Assembly (NCBI GenBank): GCA_036852015.1
Contig: JAANDG010000034.1
Span: 124,001 to 188,000 of the forward strand
Direction: 5' to 3'
Source of the DNA: Pelodera strongyloides
Taxonomy: Eukaryota > Nematoda > Chromadorea > Rhabditida > Rhabditidae
DNA: 64,000 nucleotides
Part shown: positions 12,301-21,105 of the stretch, in pieces
Layout of the letters: the number at the start of each line of letters is the position of its first letter
Numbering within the stretch: the first letter of the stretch is position 1
Notes under the pieces: model-generated
The model's database searches: none
What the model was told of the DNA's origin: nothing
The model's input: the letters and a program-made list of their open reading frames with translations, nothing else
Position numbers and translations under genes: made by a program

Positions 12301-15300
12301 GAACAGACAATACACAGAGGAAACATACAATACTACAGGCTACAAAACACAATTTCTAGGGACCAAAATGCGGTGTGAAAATGGGGACTGGTTGGGTATT
12401 TGATCAAAAATATGGTCAATTATCGAGTGGGTATAGCGGGGGGCGGAGTCAGCCATTGAGAGGGGGCGGAGCTTAGTCGAACTTGTATCCCTTCTTCGCT
12501 CTACGGCACAGGACAACGTGCTTGTGGACGGCAGGCCCGACGAAGATGTTTTCCTTTCCACCGTAACCGAACGAGGCCTGAAAGCATAGTGTATAAGCGA
12601 GTGAAATCGTGGTACTGGTATAGTAGCGTCGCTCAACTACCATAGTACTGTAGCACCTTACTGTAGCACTACGTAGCTCCGCAATGCACGCACACATACT
12701 AAGCGAATTGTAAGGGATGCATACTAGAGAGAAACGAAAGTGGGGGTACGTAAGCAAAGGCGTCAATGGGTAAGTAGATCTCACCTTCTCGTTTCTGACG
12801 TCGCACTTTCCGAGGATCTGCTTTCCTTCGTTGGTGTTGATGACACAAGGGGAGATGTCTCCCTTGTGATGGTTCACGTGCACCGGATGCCATTCCTTCT
12901 CCTTGTCGAAGGAAGCCGCATCGGGGAAGGGCACCCACGAGTAGTCGAAACCACGCACGTGCTCCGACAGCTGCACCAGAAGCTGGATAGATCCCACGTT
13001 GCCCTTGTACTCGTTGTTGAACCAGGCGAAGTTGGCAGCGACCTGAAGGATGAACAGTTTAAAATAGTAATTACACAGTACTATAATAGTTACAAATACG
13101 TAATTGGACTATACCACAGTACAAATACGTAATTGCGTCAGGTGATGGAAACGGACGGGCACAGACGAGAGAACGGATATGGGAACGTACCTTTCCACCC
13201 TCGTTCCACACACGTCCCATGACGGGTTCTCCAGCCTGGTACCACAAGGCGACGTATTGATCGGCCTGCTCGCCGGCCAGGGAATCGATCGATTTGTCCA
13301 GGGCCTTGATGAGCGGACGAGTCGGCCAAGGATCTCCCACACTGAAAAATCAATGAAAATATTACTTTACCTATTTACCACATCTACTATCTACTGTTAC
13401 CTATCATTAGCCGTTAGCATACAATACAGTGTCTATGAAACAGTGCGGTAGCTCTAAACCTAATAAGCTAAAAAAACCGCTAACCGAATATCCATCCATT
13501 CGTTGAGCATAATCCTCGGGGGAGGAGGTCCCGGGGCGGGAACGGGAGGAGGAGGCGGTGGCTTGGGACAGCTGGAACACTCGCAGAAGGGAGGTCCGCC
13601 CTTCACATTCCTCATGATGATGTACATATCAGCCAGCTGGCCTCCAGCCTTGGTCTCGGCAATGCCATCGTGCGAGAAGTGAGCCTCCTCAGTCTTGTTG
13701 TCCACGTATCCTAAAATTTGGAATTGTGAAAAGAGACCAACCGGAGCACCAGATCAGCACCAGCACCAGATCCAACCAGAGAAAACTTGGGTATAGGGAT
13801 GAAATAGCCATGCTTAGGGAGGTAGGGAGAGGTAAGGTTGCCTCACCGAGCAGTGCTCCCTGGGGTCTGTCCTTCCAGAGGATGGGGAACGAGTCTCCGC
13901 ACCTCACCAACTGACGCTCATCGGACTTGTCGAAACGGTCTTTGTACTTGATCCACTCGTACCAGAATCCCTGCGTGTTGTGGTCGCCCTTGTATTGCAG
14001 AACCTGTAAAGGGATGGTAAAGCTGTTGGCACAACGATAGAAGACAATGCCAGTCAATCGATCAATCGATAATCCCAGCCAATCGATAATCTCGGCCAAT
14101 CGATAATCACAGCCAATCGATAACCCTCACCTGAATCTGTCCTCCCAGATCCTTGGCTCCGGTCAACTCGGCCTTCTTGAAAGGGAACGAGCACTCCACA
14201 ACTCCTCCGTTATTCCATGAACGACCATGGATCGGCTTTCCGTGCTTGTACCACAAAGCGACGTACATGTTCTGCTGTCCCGTACACTGAAAAGGACATT
14301 GATTAGTGAAATGGTATACTGTAGCCAAGATGCAGGAGTACTGTAGAAGTACTGTATTCATAAATCCAGAAACATACAGTACCTTGACAGGCTCGGGAGG
14401 GAAGGGCGATCCGATGGGCTGGAAGGCCCAGGTGTCCTCCTTGGGCGGCGGGTTCGGCATCTTGTTCCAGAGGCTATACGGGCACGAAGCCTTCTAACCA
14501 ATGAGATACCAAGTCCCCTAACTGGGGTATATATTGACCACTATCATATGTTAATCTCATCTGTGATATGCTAAAACTAACAGTGTCTGGAAAGTTTTTG
14601 CAATTCGATTTTTCATTTACGTTTCAGATTTAGTTCAACAAAGATGTTTCAGTCCCGAAAAAAAAGATATAGTTTGCTCTCAAGTGTTCAGAAAGACCGC
14701 ATCGTCCCGAGAGACGATGAAAACGCGGACGGCATAAAAGCAGCATAATTATAGTTAACTAAAACCTTATAACATGTATTTTATATTATTAATTGTTTGA
14801 ATATTTCCAGGGTGCCTCACTTCTCTGGCAGCCAAATCTCGTCAAATTGTACCTGAAATTGTTACAAGAAGCGAGTAATTTGGATACTTTGGAGGTAATA
14901 TTCTCTTTCCGAGGAAAGTGTTTCGTGACTATTACTGTTCATTATTAGTTCTATCAGTAAGGAATTTAACGGGTGTCGGGCTATTTCTTTGAAAAATACA
15001 AAAGCCTAAGGGAAATGCTGGCCTCTGATGTGCCAGGAGCACGCCACTATGTGCCGTGTCCCCCATGTTCGCGCACTCGTGGCGCTAATATTGCCGAAAG
15101 TACGGTTTTTATATCCGTTAACGTATTTCCGTAGGCCTCGGCGGGAGCGGTCCAAAACCTGGCAGCTTGCCAGTTCCAACCATCAGCTGATGTTAGAGCG
15201 ACGGTCCGTGTGGAGAAAGGACTCCCTGTCATGGTGGAATTGTTGCGATTAAAGGTAGGGATCCTTTTTCATGTGTGTACGAGTGTGGCGTGTGTGTGTG

Positions 15301-15317
15301 CGTGTGTGTGTGTGTGT

Positions 15318-15366
<49 letters not shown>

Positions 15367-18277
15367 GCTCCGGCTCCCTCATTTCCTGGTTTTCTTTATC
15401 AAATATACTAATAATGAGTTCTTTTTAGGAGGACCACGTCGTTTGTGCTGTTGCAACGGCTTTGAGGAATCTTTCATTGGACCAACGGAATAGGGATCTC
15501 ATTGGTGAGTTTTAATTCATACATTTGAAGTTTTCGCATGTATACATAGTGTTGGGAAAACAACAAAAAAACTCGGATCACCAGAATCGGAATTTTCTTG
15601 GAGCATGATCGGAGTTTTTTGTTGTGACTACGGTATGATCCGGTTTTTTTTTGGAGTTTTCGGTTTCCTGTTTAGTGCTCGTACCGTGCACCGCAGTAAC
15701 TAGCTGTGCAAAGAATATTATCCATATGAAAACATACATCCCACAAACTCCCACACAGAAAATTCATTGAAGTCTCCAAAAGCAAACGTTTAAAGCGGTA
15801 TGACAGTCGGTTTTTGAGAAACGTATGTTAGACAACATTAAGCCTATCGAATTGAGGTCGAGTTTTATTCTAATCATGCTTTGCTCATTTGCATATACGA
15901 CATACGTTTCAAGAACAAGCTGTTATACCGCTTGAAAGACTAAGCGGCGAGCCTTTTTGTAACTTACATCAATTTCCTTTCAGGTAAATATGCCCTGCGT
16001 GATTTGGTCGATAAACTGCCTCTTCCTGAGCCCAACCAACCACGACAAGGGGCCATCAGTGACCAAACAATTGGGGCCATTCTGGGCACACTATTTGAAA
16101 TTGTCCGGAGTAGCGATCAGTTTACAAGGTTCCTTTTTTGAACATGTCTACTTAAACTCTTATGTGCTTAAACCTTAAGCTACGTAAGTAGATGAGAACC
16201 AGACCCTTGGTCTTGCCCTTAGGAATGTTTTTTTTCTGGATCGTTTTGTATAATGCATGCCCTGTTTCTATATATAATGGACCTCGAAGGAACTGAGCAG
16301 GTTATTGTACCGCTCACTATTTTGCACTTTACCAACTGTTGTATTCTAGGGATCTACACGAGGCGCGTGGTACAGTGAAGCTTCAGGCCCTTGCAAAGAG
16401 TTATCCCACTTATAGTTCGAGAGTATGCAAGTATGCAAGCCAGGTGGGCGGTTTATATTTACTTTATTTATCTAATTAGTATATCGATGAGTGACCAGGC
16501 CGGTGTGAAATTTGTAGTTTCCAGAAAGTAGTTAATATTTTGTTATTTTAATCTGCCTTCGTTTCCAGGTCCTCTATATGATGTGGCAACATAAAGAATT
16601 GCATGATGGATTTAGAAGGGCCGGTCTAAAGGAGGCCGATTTCTATTCGGGAAACACAAGGAGGTACCCTTTAAATTATCTCTTTATTTTAAAGCGAAAT
16701 ACGGACCAGTTTTTGAAGCGCATCGTGGAGAGCTGAATTCCTACGTATTTATTGATCGAATTTAGCTCGATTTTTTATTATAATTTATGCTCATTTGCAT
16801 AAGCTGCATAAGAATGCAGATGTGCTCGATGGTTTCAAAAACCGGCCAGTATTTCGCTTTAAATACATTATCTGTTTAATTTCGAGAAACTCATAAGTTT
16901 ATGATAAACACAGGTTCTGGAAAATTTTCACGCTAGGTAAGTTTTGTGAAACCTCTATTTACATGAGAAGCTATTTATATTTATAACACTATTTTTATTT
17001 GAAAATGATTACCAGTAAACTTTGCCTACCGTAGGGGTGATTCTGCAACTCTGGCTCGGCCAATCAGCAGTCAGGGAAGAGAGCGACCGGCGGCCAATCG
17101 TACGCTAGACGACACTATGAGTAGTGGTTACGGTGCGATACAGGGAGCTACAGGGAGGAGTCAGGTATGGACTTTGTAGTTTGTAGTTTGTTGTTTGCTG
17201 AGACAGCTTTAAGTTTCAAATACTTACAATTATTAATTGATGTTTGTTTAAAAAAAGTAAACATTTGTTTAGTTTTGATTATCTCTAATGAATTACAGGG
17301 AGGCGGATAACGTCAATACTATAACTATAGATAAGTAAGTGAGTAAAAGTGTGATGTTCGGGGTTTATTTTATTTTTTTCTCACGTGGGAGTCACCCAGT
17401 GGGAGTGGGTGGGTACTTCTTCCCACGCCTCCCACTCGGTGCCTTCCCTGTAGTTTGAAGTGCTAGTCCCCCGAAGTGGTGTTCTTTTTGTGCAACTCCT
17501 ACTTATTTTTCCTGGTTATGACTCACTACTTTCATTTACACATTTTATTCTTATTTTTATTTAACCCATGTAGTACTTTCACCCGAATTTCGGTTTCTTT
17601 GTGTTATTTTATGGTAATCGTTCAGGTGGTTCTTCTCTGAAAAATATTACTGTAACACAAGTGTTTGGGGTTATGTCCAACTAAGGGAAAGGCACTTTCC
17701 AGTTTCCACCTCTATTTCTATATTTCTAATCCACTCCCTCCTTCTCTCTCATTGTTGTAAACGCTAACAAAACAGTTTGTTTGTGGTGCTTTTTTGTTGA
17801 TCCCGTGGGGTTTTCGCTGCAATTCTGACAAAGTTGCTGAGTTTGGCTTTTATTTGACAGCGTTGCGTCGACACGTGACGCCATAGACGTTTGCGGTTTT
17901 ATCAAGAAAAATTGCAACGATATTGATTTTAAAATATCGATTTCTTTCTTTAGGTTCCGCCCACCGGTCAACGGGAGTACAGTAGTGCTCCGAATACTGG
18001 ACGACCATCTCGACCCTCTTCGCTATACAATGGCCAGTATGGTGCTAATGGTATCGGTACCATGAGTGTCGACGGTGGTAGTCCTGAGAGTTACGGTATG
18101 AGGAACTCACCGGCGGGCTACGGTAGCATTCGAGCTCCCGCCTACGATACTCTGGGACAGAATGGGGGAGGTTATTCCTCCGTGGGTTACGGTGCCTTTG
18201 AGCGTCGGGAGCCACTCTACGCGTCTGTCCAGAAGCAACAACAACACCAGAGACCAGTCGACCAGAGTTGGGTGTAG
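390..18277 (+). CDS. jac-1: p120/delta-catenin family protein (JAC-1 type): FN3 repeats plus armadillo repeats
   Basis: This is an adherens-junction catenin; p120 family members bind the cadherin juxtamembrane tail. Coding exons that join in phase are 390-1038, 2449-2571, 4448-4562, 4770-4852, 5040-5143, 5783-5860, 6220-6367, 6602-6717, 7673-7788, 7921-8006, 8416-8529, 8737-8877, 9016-9148, 9394-9514, 9729-9803, 10274-10366, 10807-10919, 11113-11274, 11732-11879, 14811-14894, 15135-15254, 15429-15504, 15984-16128, 16350-16443, 16569-16663, 17035-17164 and 17954-18277, about 1261 aa. The N-terminus is Arg/Ser-rich. Three complete FN3 domains (strands such as YQVEYRV and [12 protein letters not shown]) and the second half of another precede armadillo repeats ([40 protein letters not shown]). 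The tail is rich in G, Y and S and ends DQSWV, a class I PDZ ligand like the DSWV of vertebrate delta-catenins. C. elegans JAC-1 also combines FN3 with armadillo repeats. All three frames are closed just after the acceptor at 359, so ATG 390 is the likely start. The first half of FN3-1 is not placed; see the candidate at 2036-2098. Confidence 0.93.
1055..1218. repeat. TTAA-flanked palindromic MITE, family B (AAGCGGTAT)
   Basis: Starts TTAAAGCGGTATAAC and ends GCATCATACCGTTTTAA. The ends form an imperfect inverted repeat and the middle has CCATTCGGTGCCGG and TTTGCATATCATACATGG. It lies in the first catenin intron. Relatives are at 11401, 15790, 18508, 25668, 29848 and 51486. Confidence 0.75.
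2036..2098 (+). other. Candidate unplaced catenin exon (first half of FN3 domain 1)
   Basis: One open frame reads [17 protein letters not shown], the pattern of FN3 B-C strands. It is followed by the consensus donor GTGAGT and preceded by the acceptor GAATACAG. FN3 domain 1 otherwise lacks its N-terminal half, which makes an exon here attractive. As drawn, however, its phase (0 in, 0 out) does not fit the phase-1 boundary between exons 390-1038 and 2449-2571. Another small exon, or different sites, would be needed. Confidence 0.4.
2764..2875. repeat. GA-rich low-complexity tract
   Basis: A run of GAGAGAGAGAGAGAG with interruptions in a catenin intron. No coding signal is visible. Confidence 0.85.
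3027..3426 (+). repeat. tRNA-derived SINE-like element with two 5' hairpins, copy 1
   Basis: The element opens with a hairpin of about 40 nt (CCAGCCG...CGACTGG with arms GAAGAGCCC/GGGCTCTTC). A perfect hairpin AATCGGCC/GGCCGATT follows. A tRNA-like segment at 3236-3318 carries a box-A-like TAGCTCAACAGG and a box-B-like GGTTCGATTCC. The 3' end reads CTCTTCTCCTTTATATAATA. The second copy at 23007-23450 matches along its whole length, so this is a mobile family and not a single tRNA gene. Confidence 0.75.
4091..4117. repeat. Interstitial telomeric repeat, four units of AAGCCT (TTAGGC)
   Basis: Four consecutive AAGCCT hexamers, equal to TTAGGC on the minus strand. This is the telomere unit of most nematodes. 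It lies inside an intron of the catenin gene. Confidence 0.85.
6750..7207. repeat. TTAA-flanked palindromic MITE, family C, copy 1
   Basis: Begins TTAAAGGGAGAGGCCCACGA and ends with the inverted copy TCGTGGGCCTCTCCCTTTAA. The two halves are inverted throughout: GAATTTCAGAA and CGGAATTTCAG-type segments mirror across a centre near 6980, and both halves have AGAAATGCGG-type sequence. About 458 bp, in a catenin intron, with no ORF. Copy 2 is at 22266-22708. Confidence 0.85.
8201..8381. repeat. TTAA-flanked palindromic MITE, family A, copy 1
   Basis: Starts TTAAAGCGAAATACCGGCCG followed by GTTTTTGAAACG. The 3' end TTTCAAAAACC...TTTCGCTTTAA is inverted. The body has AATTTATGTTCATTAGCATA. It lies in a catenin intron. 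Confidence 0.85.
9977..10250. repeat. Inverted-repeat element (family F) with near-perfect TIRs
   Basis: The left end TATAGAGCTTTTAAGTGCAC, then GTTCGCGAACGTGGAAAGCGCGAAA, is repeated in inverse at the right end, which finishes GTGCACTTAAAAGCTCTATA. The arms are about 50 bp and the interior about 170 bp. The GTTCGCGAAC core of each arm is itself a palindrome. It ends only 24 bp before the catenin exon at 10274, so it includes or abuts the branch-point region. The open frame across it is only a by-product of the repeat. Confidence 0.8.
10456..10504. repeat. Short tandem repeat, unit GCTCAATGAATATTTGCTAAAAT
   Basis: Two exact copies of a 22-23-bp unit plus a partial third copy (TTGCTCAAT) in a catenin intron. 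No other function is visible. Confidence 0.7.
11401..11546. repeat. Palindromic MITE, diverged family A/B member
   Basis: Left end TAAAGCGATATATCCGCCGG plus TTTTTGAAACGTAT; right end ATACGTTTCAAAAACCGGCTG. It lies in a catenin intron directly beside another palindrome at 11549. The left TTAA is eroded. Confidence 0.65.
11549..11724. repeat. TTAA-flanked palindrome, family E, copy 1
   Basis: Begins TTAAAATCGTATTGTACCAC and ends GTAGGTACAATACTGCTTCA before ATTAA. The arms contain TTTGGAAAATTTGCATATGA and its inverse. A partial copy is at 22884-22965. It lies in a catenin intron directly upstream of exon 11732. Confidence 0.7.
12473..14460 (-). CDS. Conserved-looking protein of unrecognised family with internal repeats, nested in the catenin intron
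   Basis: Seven exons join in phase: 14383-14460, 14131-14286, 13847-14003, 13485-13710, 13191-13341, 12785-13042 and 12473-12577, giving 376 aa. An acceptor (TTGGTTAG) lies 36 bp before the ATG. There is no signal peptide or membrane segment. Two related blocks stand out: [20 protein letters not shown] near residue 32 and [20 protein letters not shown] near residue 230, each followed by a Gly-rich turn and a beta-rich stretch ([18 protein letters not shown]). A short Pro-rich linker ([17 protein letters not shown]) joins the two halves, after a CECSSC cluster. The layout suggests an internally duplicated, soluble beta-rich protein. The repeat is reminiscent of DM9-type repeats, but I do not recognise the family. 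The exons are GC-rich and codon use looks strongly biased, which suggests high expression. The whole gene lies antisense within the catenin intron 11880-14810. Confidence 0.88.
15286..15362. repeat. GT microsatellite
   Basis: About 75 bp of (GT)n with a few C interruptions in the catenin intron 15255-15428. The apparent Cys/Val ORFs across it are artefacts of the repeat. Confidence 0.95.
15548..15675. repeat. T-rich dispersed repeat, family J, copy 1
   Basis: Contains CAACAAAAAAACTCGGATCA, GGAGCATGATCGGAGTTTTT and GGAGTTTTCGGTTTCCTG. The same modules, with CACGG in place of CTCGG, recur at 32322-32601. Non-coding, in a catenin intron. Confidence 0.6.
15790..15936. repeat. TTAA-flanked palindromic MITE, family B
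   Basis: Left end TTTAAAGCGGTATGACAG plus GAAACGTATG; right end CATACGTTTCAAGAACAAGC then TGTTATACCGCTTGA. It lies in a catenin intron. Confidence 0.75.
16689..16862. repeat. TTAA-flanked palindromic MITE, family A, copy 2
   Basis: TTAAAGCGAAATACGGACCA at the left; CCGGCCAGTATTTCGCTTTAA at the right, inverted. It lies in a catenin intron. Confidence 0.85.
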
Positions 18278-18980
18278 TTTGTACTTTGATATTTGATCTT
18301 TATAGTCTGTAGTTCGTATTATACAATGTTCCATTTCACTTTAATTCCTACACGATTCACTGCCACACACATGTCCCTTCCCTACTTATTCATTTTATGT
18401 TTTATTCAATTCTGATGATTTGAAAGTTTTGTGAATCTCACAAGGTTTAGACGTTATATGGTGTTTGTGTTACCCTCTAACACCTAATTGCCTAATTGCC
18501 TAATTACGTGGTCTTGAAACATATACTGGACAAATACATTCCTATTTGATGTATTACATGTAAATTGCGTTCCCTTCTGTTCCGGAAGGGCTCAGAAATT
18601 TGCATATAGTACATGTAATTGCTACGGTTGTACAACACTCGTTTCAAAACCGTGAGCCATACCGCTTTAAAAGTTAAATCACAACGCTTTCTTTGTGAGG
18701 TTCATAAAACTTTTTTTTTGTTCCGCTCCTTTGCACTTCGGGTAAATTTTTACAATGCTTTGTATTTTGTTTTATTCGATTATATTTTAGATGATTTTTA
18801 CTTTTTTGTTCAACAAATCAGCAATTGCTTGATGATTCTCCAGTGTTTTTAAATGTGCAATTTCTTATGTTCAGTCTCATTTTTCCTTGACATCACTTTT
18901 GTTGAAAATAGTTTACAAATATTCACTTTTTTTCTACTGTTCAAATTTCCGTTTTATATTGGTTTATCGATTATTGAATA
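18278..18980. other. Catenin 3' flank, with one degenerate MITE
   Basis: AT-rich 3' UTR and spacer. A family-B palindrome sits at about 18508-18670 (right end GTGAGCCATACCGCTTTAA; interior CCTTCTGTTCCGGAAGG). I see no clear AATAAA signal and no gene. Confidence 0.6.
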
Positions 18981-20300
18981 CCAGTCGGCTACCGCCGCCT
19001 GAGGCGTCTTTCCAATATATGTTTCACTGGGCTATATCTATAAGTAGAAGCAACTCTTTCGCGCAAGAATAGTTTCCTGGGGATAGAACAGTTTTGGTTC
19101 GCCCATTTTAGGACGTTGACTATATTCCTCCTTAATTTCCAAAACCGAAAAGCAGCGGAATAAGTGCGGCGTGGCTGTTACGCCGCAATGTTTCGCTGGG
19201 CTATATAAGTTTCTCCTAAATTGTCTGCAACTTGCTCTACTCTAGGACATCGAAAGAATTCCCAAAGCTTTAATATAGCGTGGCTGATACGCCGCAATGC
19301 TTCTCTGGTCTATATAAGTTAGGAGGAAACATTTCTATGCAAAAAGCTCCAGTCTTTCATTTTTCCTTTTGAAACTACCCAATATTGAACACGGGTTAGA
19401 ACTTAGTTTCTGTTGAATATTCTCTAAATGTCTGAAACTATCAAAAAGCAAAAAAAAAAATAAGGGGGAAAAAATAAATTATTGATTTTTTTTGTAAAAT
19501 TTAGGAAATGTTGTTCAAACATGACTGATTCGGCCTACTTGCGCACATCGCTCGAACGATACCCCGCAAGCATTATGTATATGGCAGCCTTTGTAGCATT
19601 CACTGGGCGTTCCGCAGTTTAGCTGCTCCGTAGTGGTGTTCTTTGAACTCTATTGCTCGGCATGTACACCCGCAATGTACTCTTGGTGTATATGCAACTT
19701 TTGTGTGGTGCTCATGTGAGCGCTCACAATGGCGTTGCACAGCAAGTGGATGTTCTTTGAACTTATCGCTCGGCCGATAATCCGCGTCCTTGGAGTATAA
19801 TGCAGCATTTTGTGTGCCATCCGCAGTGGCGTTGCTGATGGAGTGGGTGTTCTTTCAACACTCTGCCCATACGCCTCACCCTTGGTGAGCATATGCAGTC
19901 TGCGAGTGAGTAGCTCAGGCTGGATTTCGTAGGTTGCTCAAGGTGAGTATAATCTCACGTTGAAAGGCAATCTTGGCCTAAGGAAATTTTGTAAAATAAG
20001 AGTAATAAGCATTAGACGAAAAGCGTGATTTCAAGTTTTCAAAATTGGTCTTCTTTGAGTTTTGTGCCGTGAGTGTTCGTTGAACCCTTTGTGCCGCAGA
20101 AACGCCCGAACGATACACCACACATATTCCACATATGCAGCCTTTTTTGGACGTTTGTGAGAGGGGCGCTCGGGAAGTGAGATGGCTCAGTGCACGGGAA
20201 CGTGAACTACTGAACCAATCCTACAACCTGAGCGTAACGCACATCATCCAAACGTACACTCAAACAAACGCACAAACAAACAAACAAAGCTCCCAACTTT
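18981..20300 (+). repeat. Left terminal inverted repeat of the 6.57-kb element
   Basis: The outer 400 bp match the inverse of the right arm almost base for base in blocks, for example ATAGTTTCCTGGGGA, TTGTCTGCAACTTGCTCTAC and GTGGCTGATACGCCGCAATG. From about 19540 to 19880 there are three to four tandem units of roughly 105 bp. Each contains a version of GCTCGGC, a TATATGCA..CTTTTGTGTG segment, AATGGCGTTGC and GGTGTTCTTTGAACT. The inner 200 bp are again nearly identical to the right arm and end in a CAAACAAA-rich tract. Confidence 0.85.
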
Positions 20301-21105
20301 ATTATTGAATATTGATTTATTAGTATTAATTTCAACATATTATATGGCACTTGGCACTAACTAAAAGAATTAAGAATTAATCAAATCTTATAACTTGCAA
20401 TTTGTGAATCGTTATAGTACTTTTCACACAACCTACGTTCTCCAATATGAAATGGAATAGCACTTTTTTCGCTTCTTATGATATCTTATATTGGCATTTT
20501 TACAAATTTTTTCACTGCAAAAGCTCCTTTCAGGAATAGTAGTTTATCATTCCTTTTGTTATTACTTACGCATCACCTATTTTGTGTACAAAACAGAGTT
20601 CTATCTTCAATATTGTAAACCATATAAAAAGCAAAAAAAAAACCGAACGCAAAAGTCTATTCTGTTGTTGTTGTTCTTTCAGTGATAATGTTAACGAACT
20701 AAATAAAAAGTTGTGTAAATCGTATATTTTTACTTACCTGGATAGTTTTTCACCTTTTGTAATGTTCGACGTTTACCTTAGGATAGTTTTTTTTTTGAAG
20801 AAATTTTTATTATGCGCCGCCACTTCTTGTGCGCTCTAGACCTGAGTGTCAGTGCATGGTAATATGATCAACCTATCTGATCTGTAGCATACGTCATACA
20901 AACAAACCAACAAAGATCCCAAAATTATTTAATAAGATAACCAACAAAACGTAGCGAACACTTAGAAAGACAATATGGAAGATTCCCCAGCAATGAACAA
21001 AAATTCACACACAGTGTGAAATAAGGAATTCTCAGGAAAATTGTCAAGTGCCAAATTCCCCCGAAATAGAAGAAAAACGGAAACACGCCAAAACCAGTAC
21101 TGAAT
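20301..21105. other. Element core, AT-rich and without a visible gene
   Basis: AT-rich DNA between the left TIR and the stop codon of the cargo gene, with short homopolymer runs and no conserved reading frame. It would serve as the 3' flank of the cargo gene. I see nothing else in it. Confidence 0.5.

Noticed and set aside
15210..15493. Cys/Val-rich small ORFs
   Set aside because: They are translations of the GT microsatellite at 15286-15362 within a catenin intron; only the part at 15429-15504, in another frame, is a real exon.
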